A stretch of DNA of 64,000 bases from Vibrio splendidus 12E03 (GCF_000272105.2 NZ_AJZD02000295.1:1-64000); one strand, 5' to 3'. Shown: positions 1 to 8,179, numbered from the stretch's first letter. Notes: a model not told the origin generated them from the sequence alone. Numbers and translations are program-made.

Positions 1-70
1 TCAAGTCTTCTTAAACGATCGGCATTAAACACTGAGGTTGGCCTTTCAAAATTAAGCGTATTCTAAATGA

Positions 71-262
71 CTATCGAAACTGTTTGGCTTCTGGAAGGAA
101 CTCAAAGCCAGCTGACGCAAGTTTAGCGATCAATGCTGCCTTGTCGATCTCGTAGAAGTTGACCACTCGATCCAAATCACCGCCGAAGTCGTCACGTAGC
201 TTCATGTTGACGATGCTCATCAACATTACAGGATCCATTTTTTCAAAATTAGCGAGGTTCAT
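71..262 (-). CDS. DUF4250 domain-containing protein
   Basis: This is a 63-residue protein of the DUF4250 family, recognised from the opening NLANFEKMDPVMLMSIVNMK and the ending FLPEAKQFR, which are characteristic of the family. It has no signal peptide, membrane segment or cysteine, so it is a small cytoplasmic protein of unknown function. It starts two bases after the stop of the upstream yaeP gene on the same strand, so the two are almost certainly co-transcribed and probably translationally coupled. No function is claimed. Confidence 0.85.
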   Translation of the reverse strand: MNLANFEKMDPVMLMSIVNMKLRDDFGGDLDRVVNFYEIDKAALIAKLASAGFEFLPEAKQFR

Positions 263-263
263 A

Positions 264-467
264 TTAGTCCTCGAAATCTGAGATCAGCAGGTTTGCAGCG
301 GCAAAGGCTGCACGCTCACGCGCTTCTTTAGGAAGAGATTCGTCTGCAGCAAGGTCATTCAATGTTTTTACCGCGCAGGTGATCGCTTTCGGGATATAGC
401 CTTGGTCGCCACTGCCAATTTGAGAATACAGTTCACGCACCAAATCACAACAATCGTATACTTTCAT
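264..467 (-). CDS. yaeP: YaeP family protein (UPF0253)
   Basis: The 67-residue product matches the UPF0253/YaeP family: it shares the pattern [18 protein letters not shown], a central [11 protein letters not shown] and the ending [13 protein letters not shown] with the E. coli protein as I remember it. The function is unknown; it is a small acidic soluble protein. In E. coli yaeP lies in the same general neighbourhood as proS and trmO, which supports the assignment. It is the first gene of a two-gene unit with the DUF4250 gene. An 8-bp inverted repeat lies upstream. Confidence 0.85.
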   Translation of the reverse strand: MKVYDCCDLVRELYSQIGSGDQGYIPKAITCAVKTLNDLAADESLPKEARERAAFAAANLLISDFED

Positions 468-490
468 TTTTATACCTAACCAAATGATAA

Positions 491-518
491 CTTATCTCAA
501 TATACACATAGAGATAAG
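491..518. promoter_or_regulatory. 8-bp inverted repeat upstream of yaeP
   Basis: CTTATCTC at 491-498 and GAGATAAG at 511-518 form a perfect inverted repeat with a 12-base spacer, 24 bases upstream of the yaeP start. On the minus strand no T-run follows, so an operator or 5' UTR hairpin fits better than a terminator. The function is inferred only. Confidence 0.4.
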
Positions 519-634
519 CAAAAACAAAGTAGATCTGATTAAGTTCAGAGTTAGTTTGTTCTTGCTCAATATCTCATTCTGTTGATGCTCAACGTATCAC
601 TTGCTAGCTTGCCAATTAGCCGGATATTGACCGC

Positions 635-1324
635 TTAACCAGATATTTGCTGTTCAAGTTGATAAGTCACTTCATCAGTAAGGTTGAGTTGTTTGGCTAA
701 CTCTTTGAGGTACGCCTTTTCCATGAAGTTCTGTTCGTCGGCTACGATCAAAGAGGCTAAGTAGATTTCGCTGGCTTGTTGCGGTGATGTCGCGAGTTGA
801 GCGATTTCACTTGGATCGAGTGGTTTGTGCAACTCTTCAGACACCAATTTAGTCAGTTGATAATCGGCACCCATGTTCTCGACGGCTTGTTCAATCTTAG
901 CCATCTCTTCTTCATCGACATGGCCATCGGCTTTGGATGCGGCAATCATTGATCTGAGAATCAGTACGCTATGGTTTGAGTCGTTCTCATCAAATTGAGC
1001 TTGCTCGGCATTCGGTGTTTGGCCTTGTTTAGATTGGTAGTCGTTGTAGACCTTGTAAGCGAGAGCGCCCAGAGCTGCTGCGCCACCAATACCTGCGGCT
1101 TTCTTACCCATTTTCTTGGTTTTCTTAGAACCCATTAATGCACCTAATAGCCCGCCACCAACAGCGCCTGCACCGAAGGCTCCGAGTGTACTTTTACTGC
1201 TACTCTTGCCATTGTTGCCTTGAGAAAGGCCACTTAAACTTGAAGAACCTTGTGAAAGTTTCTGAGTGCCTTGTTTAACGAGATCTGACTTAAGTGCTTG
1301 GTTCAGTAAGCTTTTGATATCCAT
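635..1324 (-). CDS. DUF533 (YebE-like, TerB-fold) protein
   Basis: A protein of about 229 residues starting MDIKSLLNQALKSD. This start is preferred over a longer in-frame one because GGAGG lies a few bases upstream of it. Residues 20-60 are Gly/Ser-rich and include a hydrophobic GAFGAGAVGGGLLGALMG stretch followed by a basic KKTKKMGKKAAG segment. The C-terminal half carries the acidic helical TerB-like domain (ASKADGHVDEEEMAKIE), which resembles a metal-binding loop. This is the layout of the DUF533/YebE family, usually described as inner-membrane associated with unknown function. It stands alone, downstream of proS on the same strand, with a terminator between them. Confidence 0.8.
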   Translation of the reverse strand: MDIKSLLNQALKSDLVKQGTQKLSQGSSSLSGLSQGNNGKSSSKSTLGAFGAGAVGGGLLGALMGSKKTKKMGKKAAGIGGAAALGALAYKVYNDYQSKQGQTPNAEQAQFDENDSNHSVLILRSMIAASKADGHVDEEEMAKIEQAVENMGADYQLTKLVSEELHKPLDPSEIAQLATSPQQASEIYLASLIVADEQNFMEKAYLKELAKQLNLTDEVTYQLEQQISG

Positions 1325-1457
1325 TGATACCTCCAATGGTGAGCATGTCCAAAAAGTTGATGACACCAATATACGGATTTGAAGATGAACAGGGGATTAA
1401 CTTACGTTATTTACTCTACTGATAAATAGAAGGGAGTTTGAAGGGAAAAAATAGGTA

Positions 1458-1485
1458 TAAAAAAGGCCACCTGATGGTAGCCTTT
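1458..1485 (-). terminator. Rho-independent terminator after proS
   Basis: On the minus strand AAGGCTACC, loop ATCA, then GGTGGCCTT form a nine-pair stem with one G-T pair, followed by a T-run. It lies about 30 bases after the proS stop. Confidence 0.8.
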
Positions 1486-1514
1486 CAATGTTTATCTAGT
1501 GAGTAATCTGATTA

Positions 1515-3230
1515 CTAAGCTAGTTGAGCTTTAAGGTGCTCGATAACCGTGTCCATTGCGATAGCTTCTTTATCACCAGTACGACGGTTTTTGTATTCGA
1601 AGTTACCTTCGTCCATGCTGCGATCACCGATAACGATAGTGTGAGGAATACCCACTAGCTCGATATCTTTAAACATAACACCTGGGCGCTCTTTACGGTC
1701 ATCGAATAGAACTTCGATACCCATAGCCGTTAATTCAGCGTATAGCTTCTCAGCTGCTTCTTTAACACGCTCAGATTTGTGCATGTTCATTGGTACGATA
1801 GCAACTTGGAATGGTGCTAGTGCGTCTGGCCAAGTGATACCAAATTTATCGTGGTTTTGCTCGATAGCAGATGCAACAACACGTGAAACACCGATACCGT
1901 AACAACCCATTTCTAGGATTACGCTCTTACCATCAGGACCAAGCACGTTACAGTTCATTGCTTTAGAGTAAGTATTACCTAGTTGGAAGATGTGACCAAC
2001 TTCGATACCACGCTTAAGCTGAATAGTACCTTGACCACATGGGCTAAGGTCGCCTTCAACAACGTTGCGTAGGTCTTCAACTTGAGCAAGCTCAACGTCA
2101 CGACCCCAGTTGATGCCGAAGTAGTGCTTACCGTCTACGTTTGCGCCAGCGCCGAAGTCACTCATTACAGCAACAGAACGGTCAACGATGAATGGTAGCT
2201 CTAGACCAACAGGGCCAAGTGAACCAGGACCAGCACCAACAAGTGCACGGATTTCTTCTTCAGAAGCCATCTCTAGTGGAGAAGCAACCTGTGGAAGGTT
2301 CTCTGCTTTCACTTCGTTCAGTTCGTGGTCGCCACGGATGATTAGCGCGATGATATCAGCGTCTACTTCATCAGAAGCTTTAACGAATAGAGTCTTAACA
2401 GTCTTCTCGATTGCTAGACCGTGTTGCTCTACCAATTCTGCGATTGTTTTTGCGTTTGGCGTATCAACCAGTTCCATCTCTTGAGTTGGCGCTGCCGCTT
2501 CAGTCGTTGGAGCTAGTGCTTCTGCTTTCTCGATGTTCGCTGCATAATCAGATTCTGAAGAGAATGCGATTAGGTCTTCGCCGCTTTCAGCAAGAACGTG
2601 GAATTCTTGAGAGCCGCTGCCGCCGATTGCGCCAGAGTCTGCCAATACTGGACGGTACTCAAGGCCCATGCGATCGAATGCTTTACAGTAAGCATCGTGC
2701 ATCGCTTGGTAAGACTTTTCTAAGCCTTCTTTATCGATATCAAAGCTGTACGCATCCATCATAGAGAATTCACGTGCACGCATTACGCCAAAACGAGGGC
2801 GGCGCTCATCACGGAATTTAGTCTGGATTTGGTACAGGTTTAGAGGTAGCTGTTTGTAAGAGCTGATCTCGTTACGTACTAGGCTCGTTACCACTTCTTC
2901 AGCTGTTGGGCTAAGAACAAACGGGCGAGAGTGACGGTCTGTGAAACGAAGTAGCTCAGGACCCATCTTTTCAGAACGGCCAGTCTCTTCCCAAAGCTCA
3001 AACGGTTGAACTACGGGCATCAAGATTTCAACGGCACCTGCATTATCGATCTCTTGGCGAACGATATTTTCGACTTTACGCAGTACACGTAGACCAGTAG
3101 GTAGCCAAGTATATAAACCTGAAGCTAGCTTACGGATCATACCTGCACGTAGCATCAGCTGGTGGCTGATAACTTCTGCGTCGTTTGGAGTCTCTTTCAG
3201 AGTAGAAAGAAGGTAGTTACTGGTACGCAT
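1515..3230 (-). CDS. proS: Prolyl-tRNA synthetase
   Basis: ProS charges tRNA-Pro with proline in the cytoplasm. The 571-residue length is that of the bacterial-type enzyme. The N-terminus ([15 protein letters not shown]), the class II core ([25 protein letters not shown] in two parts near residues 140-165), an inserted editing (INS) domain at about residues 230-390 and the C-terminal anticodon-binding domain ([20 protein letters not shown]) are all visible in order. It is followed by a terminator and lies 101 bases downstream of trmO on the same strand, so it could be transcribed alone or with trmO. Nothing in it looks damaged. Confidence 0.98.
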   Translation of the reverse strand: MRTSNYLLSTLKETPNDAEVISHQLMLRAGMIRKLASGLYTWLPTGLRVLRKVENIVRQEIDNAGAVEILMPVVQPFELWEETGRSEKMGPELLRFTDRHSRPFVLSPTAEEVVTSLVRNEISSYKQLPLNLYQIQTKFRDERRPRFGVMRAREFSMMDAYSFDIDKEGLEKSYQAMHDAYCKAFDRMGLEYRPVLADSGAIGGSGSQEFHVLAESGEDLIAFSSESDYAANIEKAEALAPTTEAAAPTQEMELVDTPNAKTIAELVEQHGLAIEKTVKTLFVKASDEVDADIIALIIRGDHELNEVKAENLPQVASPLEMASEEEIRALVGAGPGSLGPVGLELPFIVDRSVAVMSDFGAGANVDGKHYFGINWGRDVELAQVEDLRNVVEGDLSPCGQGTIQLKRGIEVGHIFQLGNTYSKAMNCNVLGPDGKSVILEMGCYGIGVSRVVASAIEQNHDKFGITWPDALAPFQVAIVPMNMHKSERVKEAAEKLYAELTAMGIEVLFDDRKERPGVMFKDIELVGIPHTIVIGDRSMDEGNFEYKNRRTGDKEAIAMDTVIEHLKAQLA

Positions 3231-3331
3231 TCTATGGTATCCGTTTCATCATTGATAAAAGAAAACTTGCTGCAGTTAGTGACGACAGCAAATCTGATAT
3301 AGCCGCATATAATATCAGCCTATTTGGGATC

Positions 3332-4027
3332 TCAAAAGCGTTCAATGTCGGTAACATTGATGAAAAGCGTTTCAACAACGAATTTCACGTTAAGATCGAA
3401 CAAATTTACCGCATATTCTTTACTGTCTGGCTTGCCTTTCTTATAGGCGGGTCGCGGATCTTGGCCTAACACTTCTTTGATCACCTGAATGATATGGCGC
3501 GCCTGTGGGTGACCAGACAGCTTACTTTGGGCTTGCTGCGAGAAGCTCACATCTAACACTTCAGGTTCATCGGCGGCAAACCCTCCTAGTGCATCGGGAA
3601 TCGAATCCGAGTAGGGGATATAAGGCTTGATGTCTATGATAGGTGTGCCGTCAACGAGATCAACACTGCCTAAGTCCAACCAAGTTTGTCCCTTTTCTTG
3701 AGATACCCCTTTGAGTTCAACTGCAGACATGCCTATTCCATTCGGTCTGAATGTGGCACGAGACGCGAAGACACCAATACGTTCATTCCCGCCAAGGCGA
3801 GGTGGCCTCACTGTTGGTTTCCAGCCTGCTTCAAGGTTCTTATCGAACAAAAACAACAACCACACATGGCTAAATTGCCCAATATCTCGCACAGACTCAA
3901 GGCAGTTTGCTGCATCAACCAACCTGACTCTTGAGGTGGATGTGGGTACCAACCTGGGCTGCCTTGGCACAGCGAACTTCTCTTTATAAGGAGACTCAAT
4001 AAAGCCAACAGGTTCAATGGTGTACAT
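3332..4027 (-). CDS. trmO: tRNA m6t6A37 methyltransferase TrmO
   Basis: TrmO (TsaA/YaeB, UPF0066) uses S-adenosylmethionine to methylate t6A at position 37 of certain ANN-decoding tRNAs. Recognition rests on the N-terminal VGFIESPYKEKFAVPRQPRL, the segment RPPRLGGNERIGVFASRATFRPNGIG and DIKPYIPYSDSIPDALGGFA, all family hallmarks. The length (231 residues) is normal for the gammaproteobacterial form, which has a small C-terminal domain (DPRPAYKKGK). It lies upstream of proS and divergent from the L31B gene, with about 120 bases between the two starts. Confidence 0.95.
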   Translation of the reverse strand: MYTIEPVGFIESPYKEKFAVPRQPRLVPTSTSRVRLVDAANCLESVRDIGQFSHVWLLFLFDKNLEAGWKPTVRPPRLGGNERIGVFASRATFRPNGIGMSAVELKGVSQEKGQTWLDLGSVDLVDGTPIIDIKPYIPYSDSIPDALGGFAADEPEVLDVSFSQQAQSKLSGHPQARHIIQVIKEVLGQDPRPAYKKGKPDSKEYAVNLFDLNVKFVVETLFINVTDIERF

Positions 4028-4109
4028 AGTTGGGTGTTCTCTGATTACGATTAAGACGGGAAAATATCATAAAATCACTTGTTTTTCTTTTGATAATGAT
4101 TAACATTTG

Positions 4110-4132
4110 TAATGTTATAACGTATCAATTTG
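4110..4132 (+). promoter_or_regulatory. Zur-like box before rpmE2
   Basis: AATGTTATAACGTATCAATT at 4111-4130 resembles the gammaproteobacterial Zur operator (AATGTTATA half, then a weaker TATCAATT half). It lies just upstream of genes that Zur represses in other bacteria. A Fur-like stretch, TGATAATGATTAACATTT (4091-4108), adjoins it. Both are visual matches; no score was computed. Confidence 0.55.
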
Positions 4133-4151
4133 GTTGTTTAAGAGAAATACA

Positions 4152-4412
4152 ATGAAACCGAATATCCATCCAGATTACCGTCCCGTGGTTTTTCATGACA
4201 CCAGTGTCGATGAGTACTTCTTAATCGGCTCAACGCTAAAAACAGACCGTACTATCGAATGGGAAGACGGCAATACTTATCCTTACTTCACGATTGAGGT
4301 GTCGTCAAAGTCGCATCCTTTCTATACGGGTAAACAACGAGTGCTACATAAAGAGGGACGCGTTGCGAATTTCACTCGTCGTTTTGGTCAATTAGGTAAG
4401 GGAGCGAAATAG
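4152..4412 (+). CDS. rpmE2: 50S ribosomal protein L31 type B
   Basis: An 86-residue L31 paralogue of the zinc-independent (C-minus) kind. It starts [16 protein letters not shown], has no cysteine at all and carries the type-B insertion [19 protein letters not shown]. In other bacteria this form replaces zinc-binding L31 when zinc is scarce, which releases zinc. The start is the ATG at 4152 rather than a TTG-like extension upstream because the family begins at MKPNIHP. It is followed one base later by the L36B gene, and a Zur-like box precedes it, so the pair is probably derepressed under zinc limitation. Confidence 0.95.
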
Positions 4413-4413
4413 A

Positions 4414-4539
4414 ATGAAAGTTGTGAAATCACTTAAAAGCGCGAAAAGCCGCCATCCTGATTGCCAGATAGTAAAGCGCAGAGGTCGTCATTATGTTATC
4501 TGCAAAACTAATCCGAGATTCAAAGCGGTTCAGAAATAA
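4414..4539 (+). CDS. rpmJ2: 50S ribosomal protein L36 type B
   Basis: A 41-codon gene, too short for most ORF lists: [18 protein letters not shown] at the start and ending NPRFKAVQK. It matches the alternative L36 (YkgO) with its [19 protein letters not shown] core and lacks the full zinc-binding set of standard L36. It starts two bases after the L31B stop codon, so the two are an operon, as ykgM-ykgO is in E. coli. Its C-terminus is a few residues shorter than the E. coli protein as I recall it. Confidence 0.93.
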   Translation: MKVVKSLKSAKSRHPDCQIVKRRGRHYVICKTNPRFKAVQK

Positions 4540-4927
4540 GCCGTCAATTTGATGTGACACGTGTGTAAAAAACGAGGGGAAAGTCAAACTTCATTCATTT
4601 GTCTGCTTTTCTTTTCCCTCAACAGGAACCTGATTAAAGATAGAGTGTTTATTTAGCGTACGATGTGTTTTATTTTCAAGTGAATCAATAGGTTATGTCG
4701 TTAGTTATATTTGTAGTGAATGCGTAGTTGTGAATTATAAATCTATGTTTTGTATTCAATGTAGATTTATTTGCTAATTAATTGTTCAAATGGAGTTAAA
4801 AATCGTCGTTTGTTACACATTTTGTAACATTTTGAATTTCTAATTGATAATTTTGTCGCGTACCCTTCGCTGGCAATTTGAACATTTTTTTCACAATTGC
4901 ATAGGAATCACTACAAGGAGGGAACTG
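4540..4927. other. 388-base intergenic region before the AbgT gene
   Basis: No gene is seen. It holds an inverted repeat, GAGGGGAAAG (4573-4582) with CTTTTCCCTC (4611-4620), which could end the L31B-L36B transcript although no T-run follows. An AT-rich stretch comes next, then the palindrome and promoter listed separately at 4811-4851. Confidence 0.6.
4811..4851 (+). promoter_or_regulatory. Palindromic operator and promoter of the AbgT gene
   Basis: TGTTACACATTTTGTAACA (4811-4829) is a perfect 7-bp inverted repeat with a 5-base spacer. It overlaps a possible -35 (TTGTAA, 4822-4827) placed 18 bases before a good -10 (GATAAT, 4846-4851). The arrangement suggests a regulator acting at the -35. 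The regulator is unknown. Confidence 0.5.
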
Positions 4928-6514
4928 ATGAGTTCATCAGCTTCAATAAAAAACAACTCGCCAAAGAAACCTATTTTTACCCGTTTTCTCGATGGTGTTG
5001 AATATTTGGGGAACCTATTACCCCACCCGATCACTCTTTTCGCAATCTTCTGTGTCGCTATTTTAGTTACTTCAGGTATCGCTGGATATTTTGAAGTATC
5101 TGTTATGGACCCTCGTCCAGAAGGTGCTCCAGGTCGTGCTGCTGACGGCATGATCTACGTTGTAAGCTTACTTAATGCTGAAGGCTTACAGCTCATTGTT
5201 ACTAATCTCGTGACAAACTTTGTTGGCTTTGCGCCATTAGGTACCGTGCTTGTTGCAATGCTAGGTGTAGCGATTGCTGAGCACTCAGGTCTATTATCTG
5301 CGGCGATGCGTGGCATGGTAATGGGCGCATCTAAGCGCATGGTTACGGTAACCGTAGTTTTTGCCGGTATTATCTCTAACACGGCTTCAGAGCTGGGTTA
5401 TGTAGTACTTATCCCGCTTGCAGCAATGCTTTTCCACTCTTTGGGTCGTCACCCATTAGCGGGTCTAGCGGCAGCATTTGCTGGTGTATCTGGTGGTTAC
5501 TCTGCGAACCTTCTAATCGGTACGGTTGATCCACTGCTTTCTGGTATTACCACAACAGCAGCACAGATGATTGACCCGACTTACAACGTTGGTCCTGAAT
5601 CAAACTGGTACTTCATGTTTGTTTCTACTTTCTTCATCGCGATTACAGGTGCATTTGTAACTGAGAAGATTGTTGAACCAAAACTGGGTAAATACAACGA
5701 CGAAGAAGCGTCTGAAGATTTATCAAATGATTCAATGGGCAAGCTAACAGACGTTGAGAAGAAAGGCCTTAAGCTAGCGGGTATCGCAGTCTTAGCGGTT
5801 TCTGCACTTCTTGCATGGACGATTGTTCCAGCTGATGGTGTTCTACGTTCAGCAGCAGGTACGGTTTCGGGTTCTCCATTCCTGAAAAGTATCGTAGCGT
5901 TCATCTTCGTATTCTTCGCAGTTCCTGGTTTTGTTTACGGTAAAGTTACCGGCACAATGAAAACAGACCGTGATGTAATCAATGCAATGTCTAAGTCTAT
6001 GTCTTCAATGGGCATGTACATCGTACTTGTGTTCTTCGCTGCTCAGTTTGTTGCTTTCTTCAAGTGGACTAACTTCGGTCAAGTATTTGCAGTTGCAGGT
6101 GCTACGTTCCTACAGGATATTGGCCTAACGGGTCCAATGTTGTTCTTCGCATTCATCCTAATGTGTGGCTTCATTAACCTGATGATCGGTTCGGCTTCTG
6201 CTCAGTGGGCAGTAACAGCACCTATCTTCGTTCCAATGCTAATGCTAGTAGGCTACGCTCCAGAAACGATTCAAGCTGCTTACCGTATCGGTGACTCAAC
6301 AACGAACATTATTACTCCAATGATGAGCTACTTCGGTCTAATCCTTGCTGTAGCGACGCGTTACATGAAGAACCTAGGTATCGGTACTCTGATTGCAACT
6401 ATGCTTCCATACTCAATCGTATTCTTGGTTGGTTGGAGCTTAATGTTCTACGTTTGGGTATTCGTATTCGGCCTACCAGTAGGTCCGGGCGCTGCAACGT
6501 ACTACACGCCTTAG
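4928..6514 (+). CDS. AbgT-family transporter
   Basis: A polytopic inner-membrane protein of 528 residues belonging to the AbgT (p-aminobenzoyl-glutamate transporter) family. In E. coli AbgT imports p-aminobenzoyl-glutamate; some relatives export sulfonamides, so the substrate here is open. Features: N-terminal FLDGVEYLGNLLPHPITLF, the conserved GIISNTASELGYVVLIPLAA, GGYSANLLIG, and the C-terminal RIGDSTTNIITPMMSYF that forms part of the substrate site in the family. The ATG at 4928 is chosen because AGGAGG sits just upstream. No abgA or abgB hydrolase gene is next to it, which argues against a dedicated folate-fragment utilisation operon. A terminator follows. Confidence 0.93.
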   Translation: MSSSASIKNNSPKKPIFTRFLDGVEYLGNLLPHPITLFAIFCVAILVTSGIAGYFEVSVMDPRPEGAPGRAADGMIYVVSLLNAEGLQLIVTNLVTNFVGFAPLGTVLVAMLGVAIAEHSGLLSAAMRGMVMGASKRMVTVTVVFAGIISNTASELGYVVLIPLAAMLFHSLGRHPLAGLAAAFAGVSGGYSANLLIGTVDPLLSGITTTAAQMIDPTYNVGPESNWYFMFVSTFFIAITGAFVTEKIVEPKLGKYNDEEASEDLSNDSMGKLTDVEKKGLKLAGIAVLAVSALLAWTIVPADGVLRSAAGTVSGSPFLKSIVAFIFVFFAVPGFVYGKVTGTMKTDRDVINAMSKSMSSMGMYIVLVFFAAQFVAFFKWTNFGQVFAVAGATFLQDIGLTGPMLFFAFILMCGFINLMIGSASAQWAVTAPIFVPMLMLVGYAPETIQAAYRIGDSTTNIITPMMSYFGLILAVATRYMKNLGIGTLIATMLPYSIVFLVGWSLMFYVWVFVFGLPVGPGAATYYTP

Positions 6515-6550
6515 TTGTAGAGTAGGGGAAACCTTCTTCTAATTGATATT

Positions 6551-6579
6551 AAAAAACCTGCATTGTTTGCAGGTTTTTT
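6551..6579 (+). terminator. Rho-independent terminator after the AbgT gene
   Basis: AAAAAACCTGC, loop ATTGTTT, GCAGGTTTTTT. The A/T flanks on both sides allow termination in either direction, so it could also serve the converging DUF188 gene. Confidence 0.85.
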
Positions 6580-6625
6580 GATTTTTTATGGAGAGATAGA
6601 ACTAGGTTAAGCTCGGATGAGCCAG

Positions 6626-7069
6626 CTAGCGTTTGGCTAGAATTCTATCTAAGTGGTTGGCAAACTCACGACGGTCGGTTTGAGAAAGGGTGCTTGGTCC
6701 GCCAGTTTGGATGCCGCTTGAGCGCATGGTATCCATAAAGTCACGAATGTTCAGACGCGCTTTGATGGTCTCTTTGGTGTAAAGCTCACCACGAGAACTG
6801 AGAGCTTGCCCACCCTTGGTGATCACTTCGTCAGCCAGAGGGATATCGGATGTAATCACAAGATCGCCGGGTTCAGTGCGCTTTACGATTTCGTCATCAG
6901 CAATATCAAATCCGCTTGGCACTTGAATCGAGTGAATGTTATTGCGTTTAGGAACAGGAACCAGGTGGTTTGCCACAAAGGTACATTCAACCCCTGTGCG
7001 CTCAGCTGCGCGTACGATTGTTTCTCGGATAACCTTTGGACAAGCGTCCGCATCAACCCATATCTTCAT
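6626..7069 (-). CDS. YaiI/YqxD family protein (UPF0178, DUF188)
   Basis: A 147-residue soluble protein of the UPF0178 family (E. coli YaiI). It opens [18 protein letters not shown], with the conserved aspartates of a PIN-like nuclease fold, and contains [11 protein letters not shown] and [17 protein letters not shown]. The family is thought to be related to NYN/PIN ribonucleases but has no established function, so none is claimed. It lies downstream of the small KfrA-like gene on the same strand, about 50 bases apart, with three 16-bp repeats in the gap. Confidence 0.9.
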   Translation of the reverse strand: MKIWVDADACPKVIRETIVRAAERTGVECTFVANHLVPVPKRNNIHSIQVPSGFDIADDEIVKRTEPGDLVITSDIPLADEVITKGGQALSSRGELYTKETIKARLNIRDFMDTMRSSGIQTGGPSTLSQTDRREFANHLDRILAKR

Positions 7070-7090
7070 AGTGTTCTATTTCTCTGTTTG

Positions 7091-7138
7091 CTTATTTATC
7101 GGTCAACTTATTTCTCAGTTGCCTTATTGATCAGATAA
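7091..7138. repeat. Three imperfect 16-bp tandem repeats
   Basis: Units begin at 7091 (CTTATTTATCGGTCAA), 7107 (CTTATTTCTCAGTTGC) and 7123 (CTTATTGATCAGATAA), with an exact period of 16. The last unit covers the stop codon and final codons of the KfrA-like gene. Confidence 0.7.
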
Positions 7139-7411
7139 CTTGCCTTCAAGCGTGGTAACACGAGCAGTGAGTTCAAGGATTTGCTTTTCTAGCTGGCTTA
7201 CACGATCAAGTGCCGGCTCTTCTGGTGTCGCGACTTCAACTTTAGGAACACGATTTGCGCTTTTCCAGCTCTTGATAGTAGTAATCAAAGCGGGCATCGG
7301 AACGGATGTGCTCATACGAGCCTTAACTAAAGCAACTGTCGGCTCTTTCCCTTGCGCTTGCAGTCCTTCAAGCACTGATTTCAACTCTTCAGAAACATCT
7401 TTTGTCAGCAT
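7124..7411 (-). CDS. Small KfrA_N-like DNA-binding protein
   Basis: A 95-residue protein starting MLTKDVSEELKS; GGAGG precedes this ATG, so the slightly longer in-frame start is rejected. Residues 10-50 (LEGLQAQGKEPTVALVKARM, then a segment ending TTIKSWK) follow the pattern of the KfrA N-terminal DNA-binding helical domain. The C-terminal 25 residues form a short leucine-zipper-like coil (RVSQLEKQILELTARVTTLE). A dimeric DNA-binding protein is the natural reading, but the target is unknown. It is encoded upstream of the DUF188 gene and oriented away from the csrB locus. Confidence 0.6.
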   Translation of the reverse strand: MLTKDVSEELKSVLEGLQAQGKEPTVALVKARMSTSVPMPALITTIKSWKSANRVPKVEVATPEEPALDRVSQLEKQILELTARVTTLEGKLSDQ

Positions 7412-7488
7412 GTTGACCTCCATTTTTAGTCTTTGGTCATTTTACTCGCTCTGGTGAATGATAGCGAATCATAAAACCTCCCATGGCT

Positions 7489-7506
7489 TGTGAGAGATCT
7501 CTTACA
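7489..7506. promoter_or_regulatory. VarA/UvrY-type activator site upstream of csrB
   Basis: TGTGAGAGATCTCTTACA is a near-perfect 18-bp palindrome matching the binding site described for the GacA/UvrY/VarA response regulators upstream of csrB-type RNA genes. It is centred about 166 bases before the inferred transcription start, which is the usual long distance for these genes. Confidence 0.8.
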
Positions 7507-7629
7507 AAGGCTGTGAGATAATACGAATACATCGCTAGAGAGATTGATGTGCATGTGATTAAGTTGTTGAATTTTAGTTGTTTTATATAATTAACAACTT
7601 TCTTGAATTCAAAATGTGATGCAAATCTA

Positions 7630-7657
7630 TTGTCCAAAATCCTAAATCGCGTAAATT
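7630..7657 (+). promoter_or_regulatory. Inferred csrB promoter
   Basis: TTGTCC (7630-7635), 16 bases, TAAATT (7652-7657). The transcription start is inferred at about 7664, just before the first GGA motif. Both hexamers are imperfect, as expected for a promoter that depends on an activator. Confidence 0.5.
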
Positions 7658-7663
7658 AAACCT

Positions 7664-8077
7664 TGTCGGAAGGATTCTGACACGGAACAGGAAAGCACCA
7701 AGGATTTGGTTATCTTCAGGATGAAGATTTGGTTACTTAGGATTGAGTGATCAAGCATGGAGCGTAAGGACATTGTAGGGATACAGTCAGTTAACAGGAA
7801 GTTAGCTGCAACGGAATGACAATGGACACCTTTAGGATTAAAAGGGTTGGATTAGCATCAGGACGATGTAAAGGACACCGCTCACGGAACAAGTGATGTG
7901 CGCTAACTAGGATTGTTAGCTTTCAGGATGATTGGACACCGCTAGGACGGCGAAGTAAAGGAAAGAGCTGAAGGATTACAGCCACTATTATGGATGATGC
8001 ATGGAGCATTAATTAGTAGCCGGACTGCTGCGAGTAAGACCCTAGCCCTGACACTTCGGTGTCGGGGCTTTTCTTTT
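7664..8077 (+). ncRNA. csrB: CsrB-type CsrA-sequestering RNA
   Basis: About 410 bases without a coding frame but densely packed with GGA triplets, mostly AGGA, TGGA or CGGA; I count about 27 between 7668 and 8035. CsrB RNAs carry many such GGA motifs in hairpin loops and bind multiple CsrA dimers, relieving CsrA repression or activation of mRNAs. The RNA ends in a strong intrinsic terminator and is preceded by a VarA/UvrY-type palindrome. Vibrios commonly have several csrB paralogues; which one this is cannot be told from the window. The 5' end is inferred from the promoter, the 3' end from the terminator. Confidence 0.9.
8044..8077 (+). terminator. Rho-independent terminator of csrB
   Basis: AGCCCTGACAC, tetraloop TTCG, GTGTCGGGGCT (one T-G pair), then TTTTCTTTTT. 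A weaker hairpin with a T-run follows at 8101-8126 (GCTCT...AGAGC TTTTT). Confidence 0.9.
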
Positions 8078-8179
8078 TCTGAGGCTTTCTCTGTTTAGGA
8101 GGCTCTTTTTAATCGAGAGCTTTTTCATCTAAAAGCGCAACATCTGCTTTCTGCTAATGGTCAACACAAGGAGTGTTTT

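Noticed and set aside
2188-2764. Plus-strand open frames opposite proS
   Set aside because: They mirror a highly conserved gene, have biased serine/leucine composition and no start signals; they are antisense shadows.
4844-4927. A longer N-terminus for the AbgT transporter
   Set aside because: The extension overlaps the inferred promoter, and AGGAGG sits exactly upstream of the internal ATG at 4928.
7437-7637. A 66-codon minus-strand open frame between the KfrA-like gene and csrB
   Set aside because: It covers the VarA/UvrY-type site and the csrB upstream region, shows no family resemblance and has no ribosome-binding site.
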